A program made the translations under genes and the position numbers. A stretch of 64,000 nucleotides of DNA. Source: Pseudeuparius sepicola (Eukaryota > Arthropoda > Insecta > Coleoptera > Anthribidae). The stretch covers positions 65,516,692 through 65,580,691 of the forward strand of contig OY987299.1 of NCBI GenBank assembly GCA_963920635.1. The letters run 5' to 3'. Below the pieces are notes generated by a model. That model did not search any database. It saw only the letters and a list, made by a program, of their open reading frames with translations, and was not told the origin of the DNA. This document shows, one piece after another, positions 46,473 through 58,189 of this stretch (position 1 is the stretch's first letter; every line of letters begins with the position of its first letter).

Positions 46473-47053
46473 CAGGCATTGAAACCACCCTTATTTTCAT
46501 CAGCTAACTAGCCACATTCAGCCCTCAAAATGCCAGATAAAAAAAAATGACCACTCAACAGTACCCTATCTCACGTTCTTTTATTCCTCGGACATCTGAC
46601 ACTTGGTAGGAGATAATCCCTGATAATCATGGGACGGGTAGAACAATACTCGTAATTCAAAACTCGCTGCCAAGAATAGGAAAATTCCAAAATAGTTTAA
46701 CCAAACCACACTCGAACAAATAAATCAATTTACTACCTGGGAAACGATGCCTCGATTATTTTGTCACAAAAACTCGAAATTTATTTAAAACCAAGGTGAG
46801 TACTCCATCTAAGAACCACAGCCGCAAACGTCAGCATTTAAAGTAGAAGATAATGTGATACAATTCGGAGATTCCAAACAGTGCTACAAAATTAGTAGGG
46901 CAGATGGCACTACCGAAGCCAAAATTTGAACGTAACAACCCCCCCCCCCTAAGTCAAAATGATTATTCCCGGTATTAATTGGTGTCAGAAGGGCCTGATT
47001 TCAGGTCCTTCACGTTCCATGTGCCCTTTGAATTACCCAAGGAATCCTCGAGT

Positions 47054-47960
47054 TCATATGTCCAGGGAGATATTCATTTCTTTATGTAAAAAGGGCCTAA
47101 GAATCTCGGCGCCAATTTGCTGGTGAAATGCTTGCTGGCATTCGATAAAGCATAGTTTTTCGCTATACCAGCTGTCCTGGCAGATATTCGATGTACCGCT
47201 TCCTAAGGTTGCACGTGTCCGTGCTCTTCTTACCCGCAATGTCCAGCCCTTTCTTAACATCTTCATTGATTGCCTGGATTTATTCATGAAATCTACGTCT
47301 TCTTCCTTGTCTGGGTCTTTCAAATTCTCATATTCTTTGTCGGACAATATCATGGTTTTTCCAAAATTGACAAAATCTGAAACTCTCATGTCAGGACGTC
47401 CTCAGGGCACAAGCCAGTAAATGCAAATTCTCATCCCATTTTCGATGGTTATGATTAACGTACATACCCAACATCGTTTTAAGGGTTCGGTTTACCCACT
47501 CTGTGGGATTTTCGCAAGGATGGTAAGCCACATTAAACTTCATGGTGCACTGACACCGATTCAGAAGCTTCCTGAAAATATCACTATGAAATAGAGGTCC
47601 GTTATCGTATAGCACCGTACATGGTACTCCAAAAACAAGAAATACCTCCTGCTCGACTCTAAGCACAATAGTCTGAGAGGACGACTTCCTCAGGGCATAC
47701 ACCAATGAAAACTTGCTTAAATAGTCCGTTACAACCAGAATAAACAAGTTGCTCCTAGTAGACTGCAGGAGGGGACCCATGAAATCCATAGAAATGGTTT
47801 CCCTAGGGCAATTTGGTTTCGAATGACTAACCATCATATTTTTTTGACCTTGAAGAATCTGCTTTGAAGGCAGCACAAGTGGCACAAAGTCTCACATAAC
47901 CCGCAACGTCGCTCCGCATTTTGGGCCAGAAGTAATGTTCAGCTAATCTAAAAAAAATTG
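47054..47960 (-). pseudogene. Gypsy integrase remnant
   Basis: Read on the minus strand from 47960: AEHYFWPKMRSDVAGYV and a Cys pair (CATC) of the H2C2 zinc domain, then the catalytic core with ETISMDFMGPLL (first Asp), VLYDNGPLFHSD (second Asp) and ENPTEWVNRTLK (Glu), the D,D-35-E triad of retroviral-type integrases. The C-terminal part continues from 47389 with MRVSDFVNFG and KFLG-like material, separated by a stop. The His pair of the zinc domain is lost to the LINE junction at about 47950. Not functional. Confidence 0.8.
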
Positions 47961-47986
47961 TAAACACCCATATTTACAAGAATAAA

Positions 47987-48985
47987 ATGGCGGGGAATAA
48001 AGGAATTCAGTGTGGTCAGTGCTCTAAAAGTATACCAAAATCTCACTATAAAGTACAATGTGCATCATGTAATAAGTGGTTTGACCAAGTATGTGCCAAA
48101 TTAACTGAAATTGAGTTGAGATTGCTGGCTGCACAGAGGAAAGCTTGGAAATGTGAAAAATGTATTAGCGTGGATAATTTTGAAGTTAGTAATAATCCCG
48201 CCAAAAGCAATAAAAACAGTAAAAGTGATAATATGAAGTTGATCGCAGAACCAGATGTTTCTGTGATTGACCCAAACCACAAAACAGACCAAGCTGACCT
48301 TGAAGCTCTGAAATGTCTAATTCTGGAACTGAGGACAGATACGAAAGAACTGAAAACAACAATGAATTTTATATCAGAAAAATATGAAGAGGAACGACAA
48401 AAGAATAAACTATTATTGGAAGTTATGGATGAACTAAAAAGGGAAAATGGTAATTTGAAAACTGAACTGTTTTATGTCAGGAACTTTGTTAACGAAGTAG
48501 AGGCGGAAAGAAAGAAAAACAACCTGATAATAAGTGGGATTGTCGAAGATAGCAGAGATACTGTAGATAGGATGAAGAAAAAAGTTATAAAAGTTTTTAA
48601 GTACCTAGATCACAGTTTTACAGAACATAGTATTGTTAAAATTCGTAAAATGGAAATAAAGGAGAAACCTGCTTTAGCGGTTGTGACCTTGCAAAATGAA
48701 GAAATTAAAATGGAAATTTTAAAGAAGAAAAAGGAAAGGGGCTACATTACTACAAATGAATGCGAATTAACTGGCAATAACGTCAAATTATACATAAATG
48801 AAGATCTCCCAGTGGCAACTTTCAAACTATTTCAGGAAGCAAGAAAGTTGAAAAGAAATGGTTATCAATATATATGGCACAAAGGTGGACGTGTATTTAT
48901 AAGAAGAGAACAACAGGATAGTGCAGTTAGACTGAAAAATATCGAACATTTGAAGGAAATTTTCTCTGGAATAAACAATGAATAA
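47987..48985 (+). CDS. LINE ORF1 protein: PHD-type zinc finger and coiled coil
   Basis: An intact 332-codon frame. Residues 8-58 carry a PHD-like Cys/His arrangement: CGQCSKSIP, VQCASCNKWFDQVC and WKCEKC. Residues about 100-180 form a coiled coil (LEALKCLILELRTD, LLEVMDELKRENGNLKTELF). Residues 180-330 contain ERKKNNLIISGIVED and a segment with RVFIRREQ, as in the RNA-binding C-terminal domain of L1-like or CR1-like ORF1 proteins. The role is RNA binding and packaging of the LINE transcript as a ribonucleoprotein; PHD fingers in LINE ORF1 are known in several arthropod CR1/Jockey-group elements. ORF2 follows about 110 bp later. Intactness suggests a young copy. Confidence 0.85.
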   Translation: MAGNKGIQCGQCSKSIPKSHYKVQCASCNKWFDQVCAKLTEIELRLLAAQRKAWKCEKCISVDNFEVSNNPAKSNKNSKSDNMKLIAEPDVSVIDPNHKTDQADLEALKCLILELRTDTKELKTTMNFISEKYEEERQKNKLLLEVMDELKRENGNLKTELFYVRNFVNEVEAERKKNNLIISGIVEDSRDTVDRMKKKVIKVFKYLDHSFTEHSIVKIRKMEIKEKPALAVVTLQNEEIKMEILKKKKERGYITTNECELTGNNVKLYINEDLPVATFKLFQEARKLKRNGYQYIWHKGGRVFIRREQQDSAVRLKNIEHLKEIFSGINNE

Positions 48986-49049
48986 GTGTAATCCATAATT
49001 TTTTATGCTAATATATAATTGGGTAAGGAAATTGTAAACATTCGCTGAA

Positions 49050-50228
49050 TTAAACAGTTTATTAGATGAATATAAGGTTGGAAAGGAGATTGTTTGTGAT
49101 AGTTTGTCTCAGATATCTTGTTTTGATAATTCTCAGAGTGATTTAAATGTGATCCACGTAAATATAAGAAGTATTTATAAAAATTTTGAAAACTTTTTGG
49201 TATTTCTAGAGGCTACAGGCAAACATTTTGATGTTATTGTTATGTCAGAAACACATATTATTTATAATCTTACTGATTTTAATATTCCGGGCTACTTAGC
49301 TTTCTGGAATGAGAGTACTTTCAATACATTTGACGGATGCATGGTGTAAGTGAGTCGGCAGTTTTTTCAGGATTGTTCTATTGTGGAAGCAAATGGTTTA
49401 AAGTGCTTAAAAGTGTCAATATGTAAAAATAAAACAATGTTTGATATTCTAGCCACATACAGGTCTCCTTCTAATGATGCGGAGGACTTTATAACAAATT
49501 TAAATGATATTCTTAATCAAAATATAAAAGATCAAAAACGTATTTATATTGTGGCAGGTGATATAAATATCAACCTGCTTGATACCAACTCGGTATTGGT
49601 TAATGATTATTTCACTACTCTTTACAGTTATGGGTTTTCTAGTATGATTAACAAACCAACTCGAAAACAGGGTAACAGTGCGACGTGCATTGAACATTTT
49701 TTTGTTAAGTCTAAACATAAATTGTGTACTAATATTAATACTGTAATACTGATGATTTCAGTGATCACAATCCAATTATGATAAACTTTAAACTGAATAA
49801 TGATATCACAGAAGGAAACCCTACTAACTGACTTATTTATAAAATAAACGACAATGCTTTAACAGAAAGTCTGTCCACAGAAGAATGGGAAGAGATCCTG
49901 AGGGAAGTTGAGGTTGACTCATGTACGGCTGCGTTTGTTAGGAAGTTAAAGGGCCATATAGAGCGATGTACTGAGGCTCATAATATTACCAGTAAGAAGG
50001 TCAGGCTGAGACCGTGGATCTCCAACGGACTTTTAGTCTCTATACGGCAAAGAAATAATTTAAAAAAGTATTGTACCTTACATCCACATGACACTCAAGC
50101 TTTGACGGAATATAAGAAATATAGAAATAACTTGACAAAATTAATAAAAAAATCGAAATACTTACACTACAGAACGAAAATTAATCAAAATAGAACTGAT
50201 TCAAATCGGACAATTGCCAACTGCTATA
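49050..50228 (+). pseudogene. LINE ORF2 endonuclease part, truncated
   Basis: Begins NLDEYKVGKEIV-like sequence, then the AP-endonuclease landmarks LNVIHVNIRSIYKN, FDVIVMSETHI and IYIVAGDININLL. A stop (TAA) at 49347 and a further break near 49781 interrupt the frame; sequence then continues in the linker (EEWEEILREVEVD, KKVRLRPWISNGLL) to about 50228, where it ends abruptly before any reverse transcriptase motif. The endonuclease nicks target DNA in the intact family. This copy cannot retrotranspose. Confidence 0.8.
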
Positions 50229-50790
50229 TTTCAAGGGTGAAGATCTAACCCTGGCCACCATCTTCTCATACCAATTATCAGATGTCACATTATTTGCCGG
50301 TTCGGGTACCTCCACAGAATCCACTACAGGCACTCAGCGAATAAGCATATCAGGCACCACGTTGTCCTTGCCTTTCCTATGCACTACAGTGAACATGTAC
50401 TGCTGTATACACAGTGCCCAACTGGCCAATCGGCACAATTGGAGAAGCCCACGGACTCTTGCTGGTATCAACGATGCCTTGGTCAAGCATATTTATTAGC
50501 TCTTTATCGATGTGCGCCTGAATGACTGGGGACACCCTGTAGTACCTCTGCTTGATTGAAGGTGAGCAGGTCTTAATGACATGCTCCACCTTGTACGTGT
50601 GACCAAAGGAGGTTCCAAAAGAAGTCTTTCCATCAGCAACAAATTCATCCAACACCCGCTGCTGGTCAGGCTTAAAAATCGTCACCCTATCTCCACTATC
50701 TGTTGTCAAGCTATCTATCTGTGAGTGGTTGTGTTCGTCTGATCCACTGCAAAAATGCCATTCCCGATGTTTCAGACTATCCCCATCCAA
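50229..50790 (-). pseudogene. Gypsy RT start joined to RNase H tail (RT core deleted)
   Basis: On the minus strand the fingers start of Gypsy RT is clear (LINMLDQGIVDTSKSPWASP) and then, without the DD-containing palm, the sequence continues in another frame with LASWALCIQQYMFTVVHRKG and KDNVVPDMLIR, the end of RNase H. The junction lies near 50440. The palm, thumb, connection and most of RNase H, roughly 300 codons, are gone. The piece then reaches the LINE at 50228. Confidence 0.8.
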
Positions 50791-50860
50791 AAATCTTTAT
50801 CAAGGATAATGTATGGGGAAGATCTGGCAGAACCAGAATATCCAAAAGCTTCACGTGGTC

Positions 50861-52985
50861 TTACAGTTGAACTGGCACAGTCACACCACTAGTGGCCACA
50901 CAATGTCGACCATCTGCCAAAATACCCAACGTCTTTTGTGATGTATGCAAGGGGATTCCGACACGCCGAATAGAGTTCCAACCAGGAGTGAAAATGTCAA
51001 GGATGCAGTCTAAAACTGGGAATAGTTTCGCCAAGTCTCCACCAATGGCAGCACCGCCATCTCGGCTTTCTAACGGCGCTGCTGGGCATTTCCCAAGCAG
51101 GTCGGGCAAGTCCTCTCGGTAAACCCTTCCTTGTTGTACTTAAAGCAGCGTCTTTTCGCAGTACAAGTGCAACCTGTGCCCAATGGCCCAAGAGTCCACA
51201 TTTGAAGCAAACCACTTCATGGTCTTGTTCACTGGGAGGGCAATAGGAGAATGGCCGAGACCAGGACGTGGACGGTGTCGATAAATCCACGGTATCTACA
51301 GCGTCTTCCAGACTTATATAGGCAAGGTATGGTTCCAATGACTGACCCTTACGAGGGGGTGGTACATATTCTCTCGATTGCAATCGAAATTTGATCCTCT
51401 TGCAGTGACCGCAACTGGGCTACTGAAGAAACTTCCGACAGCTACAAGCTGCTTCCTATACACTGGGGCGATATTACGTAACAGGATGGAGAGTCTTGTG
51501 TACTCGGAGATAGAACATTGGAGAATATTTGGCCATAATGGCCAAATACATTCTAATAATTTCATCCGGCCCTTGCGTTCGCCTTTTAATCTCTTCAAGG
51601 AGCTTTTCGGCATAGCACGTCGGCTGATATTCTTCCTTGAGTAGACGTACCAATTCCTCCCAAGATGACGTGTAGGCTCGGCAGTCGTGATAAAATCCCT
51701 GGCCTCAAAAAGATTGATGCCCGAGTCATACAGAATTTCATTAGACCTTTTCGAAAAAAGCTACCACCGATAGACCACGCTTATCACGAGAAAACATTAA
51801 ATTCCATTTATGGGGCAAGATCGGCTTGATGTATAAACTGCTCGCCACTGCAGCTTGATGAGCGGGAGGGGGAGGCTGAACGAGGGAGGGCCACAGAGCA
51901 TCTTCCTTATCCTCCACTCCACCAGCTCACATTAGTTGGTCCAGGAAAGTCAAAGCGAGGTCTACGAGTTCGGAGCATACTCTCCTCTCCTCCGGAGTTT
52001 TACCCTCCATGTTATCTATCCTGCCCAGAATGTGAGCAAGCTTCGTTTGCAGCTTTATAAACTGTCCACAAATACAAATACAAATATTTATTCGTGTCAA
52101 GTAATACAAAGTTTTTACACATGTCAAAGTTAAGCTATAGCTAGATTAAAAGTCACTTAAATAAGTACAAATAATTACAGCCCAATACCACGGCACATAT
52201 ACTCGTACACACATGAGAAGCTTAAGGGATCAATTATATCATTATTTGAAATTGCATAAACTCTGCTATGTCGTGTTGTATTCATGGAAATCCCTTTGCA
52301 GACTATAATGATCTTGGTTGCAATATGCGTATATTAGACACTCAAGGATATAGCGACATGGTATGGTAATTATCTTAAGAAGGATGAAGGTATTCCTAAC
52401 ATCCTTGTTTATGGATACTCTAGTTAGCCAATGTCTGACACTGACATAAGGACATGACAGAAATATAGTAGATACAGGGGACAGATTTTGCAAAAAATAA
52501 AGTTGGCCAGCTGTTTTTTGGTTGATTTTAATAATAGAAAATTAGTAGTCAATGACTGGGCTACTTTAATTTTTGGCGCCATCTGTTGCCTGTATGCAAT
52601 ATTGCTCTCGTATCCTTATGACTCTGTCACACATTGGCTAACTAGGGATTTCATAAACAAGGCTAACATCCTCCAATCCAGACACAACTTGAACCGCTCT
52701 TCTCTGTATTGCAAAAATTCTTTCGGATTGTGTGGAGTGGCCCTAGACCAGGATCCCGTAACAGGCAACAGACTGAAAAACACCATGAATGGCCTGCAAC
52801 AGCATGTCTGGTGACACCACGTCTCGCTGGCTAGAGCCAGCAAAACCTTCCAAAGCTGCCCCAACTTCCGACAACTTTGCCTCAACTGCTGCCACATCCT
52901 CCTTGAACGTGAACGGATAGTCGGGATAATGGAGACTCTTGTTACTCCTCTCCATTCGCCGAGCCATTGTGAGGCATGACCTCAT
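50861..52985 (-). pseudogene. Gypsy gag and protease remnant
   Basis: Minus-strand frames from 52985: an N-terminal gag segment (CLTMARRMERSNKS...), then frames at 51613..51314 with gag-like content, a zinc knuckle start (EVVCFKCGLLGHW at about 51215), and a protease-like piece ending LGILADGRHCV and SGVTVPVQL as in insect Gypsy proteases; the DTG catalytic triplet is not recognisable. Frames are shifted several times. An insertion near 52065..52600 separates gag N- and C-parts. Confidence 0.6.
52065..52680. repeat. insertion with inverted repeat inside gag
   Basis: CTTGTTTATGGATACTCTAG TTAGCCAATGTCTGACA at about 52404..52440 is the inverse of the stretch at about 52626..52662. A CAAATACAAATATTTATTCG block at 52072 resembles a non-LTR tail. 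This material separates two parts of the Gypsy gag region. Class uncertain. Confidence 0.45.
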
Positions 52986-53373
52986 CTCTTCAGCTCAGAT
53001 GTCAACTCATCCTTGCCCAAACGTTTGACATCCCTCTTTCACTTCATAACGGCAGGAGGTGCAGATCCAAGTCGGTAACTCAGTTTAGGATAAACTTCAC
53101 TAGACCACCACAACTGTAATCACCATCATCACCAACAAACACAAAGTATTAGCACAAACACTCCTGAGCAATAATTTACCACTTCCAAATGTACCAACTT
53201 ATTAAGCGTAAAAAAGAAATCAGGAGGGAAAAAAATACCCAAAACCTCTCCTTGAACAGACAACGAGAGGAACTAATCTCTATCTATTCGCAATCTAATA
53301 CTTTTCTTTGTTATTCTCGCTTACAAATTTGAATAACCCAGTGTAAATCAAACAATGCCCGTTTGGCACAAGG

Positions 53374-53392
53374 GCCCCACGTTGGGTGCCAG
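53374..53392 (-). other. Gypsy primer-binding site
   Basis: The minus strand reads TGGCACCCAACGTGGGGCC, the tRNA-complementary type common in insect Gypsy elements, directly after the LTR end (ACAATTTC). It fixes the 5' end and orientation of the element. Confidence 0.75.
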
Positions 53393-53521
53393 AAATTGTC
53401 GCTTTAAGAAATGTTACCTACCCTTCGACTATTGTTAAAAAAACAACAAATAAAATAAAATAAAATATTGTTGGTGGGGAAGGCGGTAGCCACCAGCTTC
53501 CAGTGGAGACGGACATGGAAT

Positions 53522-53830
53522 AATAATGATAATAATTTATTGATCACAGTTATCAAAAAAAAAGGATATATGACGACAAGTCAATAGTCAATGCACGAGT
53601 AGATCAATTATGTACTAAATCTGTGAAATCAAAATGCATATATTCATCTATGGTGTAAAAGGCATTTTCTAAGAGCACTGATTTTATCAATTTAACATAT
53701 ATTTTAAACTCTTTATTCTTTATAGAACTCGGTAATTTGTTATAAAGAATTGTACCGCAATAGTAAGTGTTGGATTCAAAGAGAGTTAGCCTGACATTTC
53801 CAATTAACAAATAAATAATAATAATGAAAT
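53522..53830 (-). pseudogene. LINE ORF2 C-terminal tail, 5'-truncated
   Basis: The minus-strand frame includes TYYCGTILYNKLPSSIKN and KLIKSVLLENAFYTIDEYM, the conserved end of CR1/Jockey-like ORF2 proteins (LYNKLP..IK). It is followed by an ATTATTATT-type tail at 53522..53540. Both features fit a 5'-truncated LINE insertion, here inside the Gypsy LTR region. Confidence 0.7.
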
Positions 53831-54561
53831 GTCAAACAGGCACCACTTAGTTTATTTCCCATTCCCCCATGCTACACTCTGGGATACAAACTAAGAAAAA
53901 TCCCAATATTAGGGTATACCTAATAATAATAAAAAAGTCAACTAAAAGAAATAGGTAGGTACAACTTGGTTTATTAAAATTTGATTAAAAAAAAAAAAAC
54001 TCGTTGACTCAGTGATATATTATGTAGGTAAGTATAAAGCAAGACAATAAAATCAATGGGTTTTTATAAGAAGCGAGGCTGTGGCAAAAAATAATAAATT
54101 TCAAACTTGGTACTGACGTGTGCACGTACAGCTTACATATTATATTATAAGCAAAGTAAAAGCCAAGCAAAAATATTTGGATGCGATTAATTTAAACGAG
54201 CTTTAAAAGCTATAAAAAGGGCATAAGCACATAACAATATATCAAATAAATAGGCTAAAGCACCAGCTCAGAAAGTCAGAAATAAACATCCATATACAAA
54301 AAAATCGGCACAGTAATTTTGTTGCATTTTTTTTCATTCGTCTGGTAGAGGATATAGGCCAACGGAATTGGACGTCAAAAACCCTTTTAGCGATTGCAAA
54401 AAGTACAGCAACCTAACCTGGTGGAAAAAGCGGGTTTTCACATTGCAAAAAAGAATTCTTTGCAAAAAGAATGTTCACAAGCAAAGTCGCCCAAGGCTTG
54501 GCGCTCAGGAGGGGGAATGAAAATGCATAATTTTCGAGTTTTTCCTGTTTTTTGCGTTTTA
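53831..54561. other. no gene; AT-rich DNA
   Basis: AT-rich with TAGGTA simple sequence. GGAGGGGGAATG at about 54508 is a polypurine-like stretch just before the BEL-related segment. Confidence 0.45.
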
Positions 54562-54975
54562 CACGAAAACTACGCATTATATAAGAAAAATACCTCAGTC
54601 AAAAAATTTAGCGCAGAAAATATTGTATCGACTTATGTTACTTCCCTCTTCCATTAGTTCTTTTTTTCGCCATTAGAGCACACGAAAACATTTGAATATT
54701 CATTTACTTTTTGTTTCTTCGCATTTAAATCCATGCGCACCTCTTTTTTTCCCCTTTCAAATTTAGTGACAATACGAAAAATTTATCCTAGTTTTTCATG
54801 GCAACTCAAAAAATACCACATCGACCGTTATGAATATTGTGCGGAATTGAAAACAAAAAAGTCAAGCTTTTGCCACCCACCGATGGAGCCTTGACAATGC
54901 ATACACAGAGAGTGTACCTTCAGTGCCAAACCTGGCTAGGTAAGACCCTGTATTCTTGTGAATATGGATGCAATT
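54562..54975 (+). repeat. 414-bp segment shared with BEL/Pao leader (copy 1)
   Basis: Starts CACGAAAACTACGC and ends TATGGATGCAATT; nearly identical to 59689..60103. It contains a TATATAAG box near 54578. Probably part of the LTR of the BEL/Pao family at 59-64 kb. Confidence 0.8.
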
Positions 54976-55099
54976 AGCAAGATGAAATACTGGTTCCATT
55001 TTTTTCCGATGAAGCTAATTCCTGAAACCTACGTTGCACCTGTCATCTTGGAAGCACAGAAAATTTGAGCACTGGAAAATGCTCTTGCAAATGAAGGTG

Positions 55100-55455
55100 C
55101 TTAAAATGCAATTTTGTACTTTCTGTAAAGGTATCTACTAAAGGTTTCAATTGCGAAGAAGAAGATGAGAATTCATCAGAACTGAACTCTAATAATAATT
55201 TGCACGACAATATGGGAGAAACTGGCACAGAAATAATAGAGATTTTCCCGATATTGATTTGTATGTAAATGAAAACAGTAATGCTGGAGAAGAAATATCT
55301 GCCGAGAATGTAAATTATATAAGTGTATTCTTCGACAATGCTTGAGAAAACGATTCAACACAGTATGCAGAGTTTTATTCGGGTAGCAGTGATGATGAAG
55401 AAAGATATTGAAAAAAGCAAGAAGAGGAAGTCGTTAATTTAGAATCTTTTTAAAT
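55100..55455 (+). pseudogene. acidic reading-frame remnant, unknown
   Basis: In the plus strand a broken frame gives SSELNSNNNLHDNMGE, EIIEIFPDIDLYVNENS, AGEEISAENVNYI and, after a stop, YAEFYSGSSDDEERY. The composition is strongly acidic and non-random. It resembles the acidic tail seen at one end of some transposase or transcription-factor genes, but no family is recognised. Confidence 0.3.
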
Positions 55456-55474
55456 TACTATTCCAAAACAAAAA

Positions 55475-57457
55475 TATACAGGGTTAACTATCACTTAGTA
55501 CAAAAAATTTTACCATGTGCGCAGGGTGGCTTAAGGAAACATAGAAAAATATTTTTAGATTTTTTACGATCTTTAAAAAAAAGGGTAAAAACCCCAATTT
55601 TCCCTGTAAATCTCCGCCTCATCCAATATGGCTTCGGAACGTACTGTCAGCTGGAAGTGATTTTCCGCGGTGTTGCCGTTGTTTTAGGAAGGATGAAAAT
55701 ACCTTTTTACTCAAACAAATTTAAAAAATACATAAATAACAATCGATTTGAATCTGTACAGCCACAGCACTGCTAGATTTACCCGAGGTTCGGCTGGATT
55801 CAGCTTACCTTAGTTTGAAATTTGAAAACAGAAAACAGGATATGAATCCCGAATCCCGAGGCTCGTCTCGAGCTCGGTCCCGAGGCTAGGTAATCCTGAA
55901 TCCCTAGGAGTTTTTTGTTTTTGCATTTTCACAAGGAATTACAAAACTACGTACACATTTCTCGCCTCATGAAACCAAGAAAATTTCGTAGGGATGACGG
56001 ACTGACAGACGTAAAAACTGGACACAAACGCACAAAACAGTAGAGGTTGGAGTGGTGCATAATAATTATCGATATCGATGTCAGATTAGTTGATTGCGTC
56101 TCCAAAAAAATAATTTTCAAAAGAAAACTTATTGAAAATCTATCCAAACTAAACAAAAAGAATTCTGTGATTTCTTAATGCTGGCGTTATTGGACTGAAC
56201 ACTTTGCAATACAAAGACTGAACGTCGATGTATATCGAATCAATACATAGCTTTGTTCGATGTCGCATCTCTACGCCTGCGTCACACTTCAGACTAGTTG
56301 TTGCGCTGGTCTGGTTGCCTGCAAGACAAGGCAAGGCCAGATAATGCGTGGGTGAATCATCGTATTATGGATGATGTTTACTTGACTTTTCCCTGCGTCC
56401 CTATGAATTTTCGGCGATATTGTCCTGTATTTGTGTATTTTGGTGTTTTAAAGCTATTTTGCAATTAACTGAACGCCAAGCTTTTTACTAGTGCACTAGG
56501 ACCACAACATTACAGATTAAAAGGGCTAAAATTAATTTAATTTTGAAAGTAGGTATGTAAAATAGTGAAACATGTTTTTAGGCTTGCGGCCAACATTTTC
56601 CCACTGAGGGTGAGGATATTGATGAAAAAAAGAAGTACCTTAGGATTATGTATTTGTGGAATCGACCAGGCAAACTTAAAAGGCTAAGTTGCGAAGCACC
56701 CTCGCTTGGTCAAAGTAATGTTTTTATTTGATAGTTCTTATTTGTTAGTAAATGGATTATATGGTTTTAGATACAGTAACATGTACGGTATACTGCCATC
56801 AGATTGACCAACTTATTTGGCCTGGCCCAGAATAAGTAGAAGAGAAGATCCTGAAGTAAAAATGCAAACATTTTTAAGTTAATTAACTGAGTGAATTTGT
56901 GCATCAAGGTTAACGGCGGCCTCTTTGAACAACTACTGTAGTGCTTTGCATGTGCAATGTGTGGTGTGCAGTTGTGTTTTTTGGTTACCCTTCAGCGTTT
57001 TCGTGGCGGAGGGGATTCTCCTCCATGGTCGTCAGACTGAGTACCTCGCTTCAAACAAAAGAAATGGAGGAGGGAAATAAGGTCCCCAACAGATTTAGAA
57101 AATGTTAATATTCAATCCTGGAAATGTCAGTAAGGTAGGTGTTTCATAGGGATTCTACATGTTCCTTAGAAAGTAATAGTTTCCAACAGGAAATCGAAAT
57201 TTTGAGGTGAATCCTCGGATAAATTGAGGGACGTGGCAACGCTGTGCTATTTCACTACCTGTCACTACCATTGACATATGCGAAATTTTAAGACACGTCA
57301 TGCGGGCGTCCATAGGCGGCATTTTCTACAATTTGAAAAAAAATAATTTTCGGCTTAAGACAAATGTTAGAAAATTTTTGAAACTTTATTGAGGCAAGTC
57401 TAATTTTTCTTTTTCTGCCATAAATTTTTTTGTACTAAGTGATAGTTAACCCTGTAT
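55475..57457. mobile_element. DNA element with 33-bp TIRs (1.98 kb)
   Basis: TATACAGGGTTAACTATCAC at the left and its exact inverse at the right (GTGATAGTTAACCCTGTATA), extending through TTAGTACAAAAAA, define the ends. Both ends abut TA. The interior is not palindromic and encodes no recognisable transposase. The interior includes a CGAATCCCGAGGCTCG-type repeat near 55850 and unassigned DNA. Non-autonomous, possibly Tc1/mariner-related from its ends. Confidence 0.75.
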
Positions 57458-58100
57458 AAAATTGTTATTATCATTTGGAAAAAAATTAAATTTGTAATTA
57501 CAGTGTTGTAATATTATTACATAAAACACATCCATATTTTGAGATTCGGCAAATCGAATTTAATCATTTTAGTTTCAATTCCAGTAATATCAAGTAAGAA
57601 AAACGAATAATCTGATATCCTTCTGAAAATTGACACGGAGGCACAATAATACAAGACAAATACATTTTTTTCAATAACATCTGCTATTTCCAAGGCAAAC
57701 CGCATTTTTCCCAATATTTGATTTTAAATGTCAAATTTGACAGGGTTGTGACGTTATGACCCTCATTAGGCGAAACAATGTACCCAAAACATACACCAAC
57801 ATATTTATTCCAAAATCAGATTTTCAAAAAGTCTGATATATTTTTTTTCATTTGGTGCAAACTACTGTATATAGCACTGTATATATTACAGTGGCGGCCC
57901 GTGGGCAAGGCGAATAAGAGATAAAGCTTATCTAATGGGAACCCCCCCCCCCCGCCGCAAAAAGGGAAATAGGAACATGTGCGCCTGTAGCTTCTAGGCT
58001 CTGCAAGGTTCTCTCGAGGGATCCTATAACAAAAATAAGCAGCGTACGTACTGGGTCTGATGAGTTTACCTCATCCCCCCGGGGTACCCTGTTACATCTG
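57458..58100. other. no gene recognised
   Basis: AT-rich DNA followed by TACAGTGGCGGCCCGTGG at 57889, which resembles an hAT-type transposon end, and a poly-C run at 57942..57953. Confidence 0.4.
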
Positions 58101-58189
58101 CTGGCTACACATTTTCCAGGCTCGACATTGGGACAGGGAGAGGCGGAGGCCAGCAACATGGAGATAAATGACTATGTCCTTGCTACAAG

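Larger units (their letters stand above)
47950..50228 (+). mobile_element. LINE with intact ORF1, lacking its RT and 3' end
   Basis: The plus-strand non-LTR retrotransposon begins just before ORF1 (ATG 47987) and runs through ORF1 and the endonuclease half of ORF2, stopping before the RT. It sits between the RNase H and integrase parts of a minus-strand Gypsy element, and about 90 codons of Gypsy sequence expected at the join are absent. A LINE that keeps its 5' end and lacks its 3' end is the reverse of normal 5' truncation. Confidence 0.75.
46939..53460 (-). mobile_element. Ty3/Gypsy element, decayed
   Basis: Minus-strand order: primer-binding site at 53392..53374, gag at about 52985..51314, zinc knuckle near 51215, protease-like region near 51020..50861, truncated RT, RNase H tail, integrase 47960..47054, and a purine tract (C-run on plus strand at 46939..46949). 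The LTR side begins at TGTCGCTTTAAG (plus strand 53397). The element is interrupted by a LINE (47950..50228), by repeats near 52065..52600 and by a LINE tail in its LTR (53522..53830). All genes are broken. Confidence 0.75.

Noticed and set aside
57889..57955. hAT-like end CAGTGGCGGCCCGTGG
   Set aside because: Only one end is visible, with no partner or 8-bp duplication; left as a remark.
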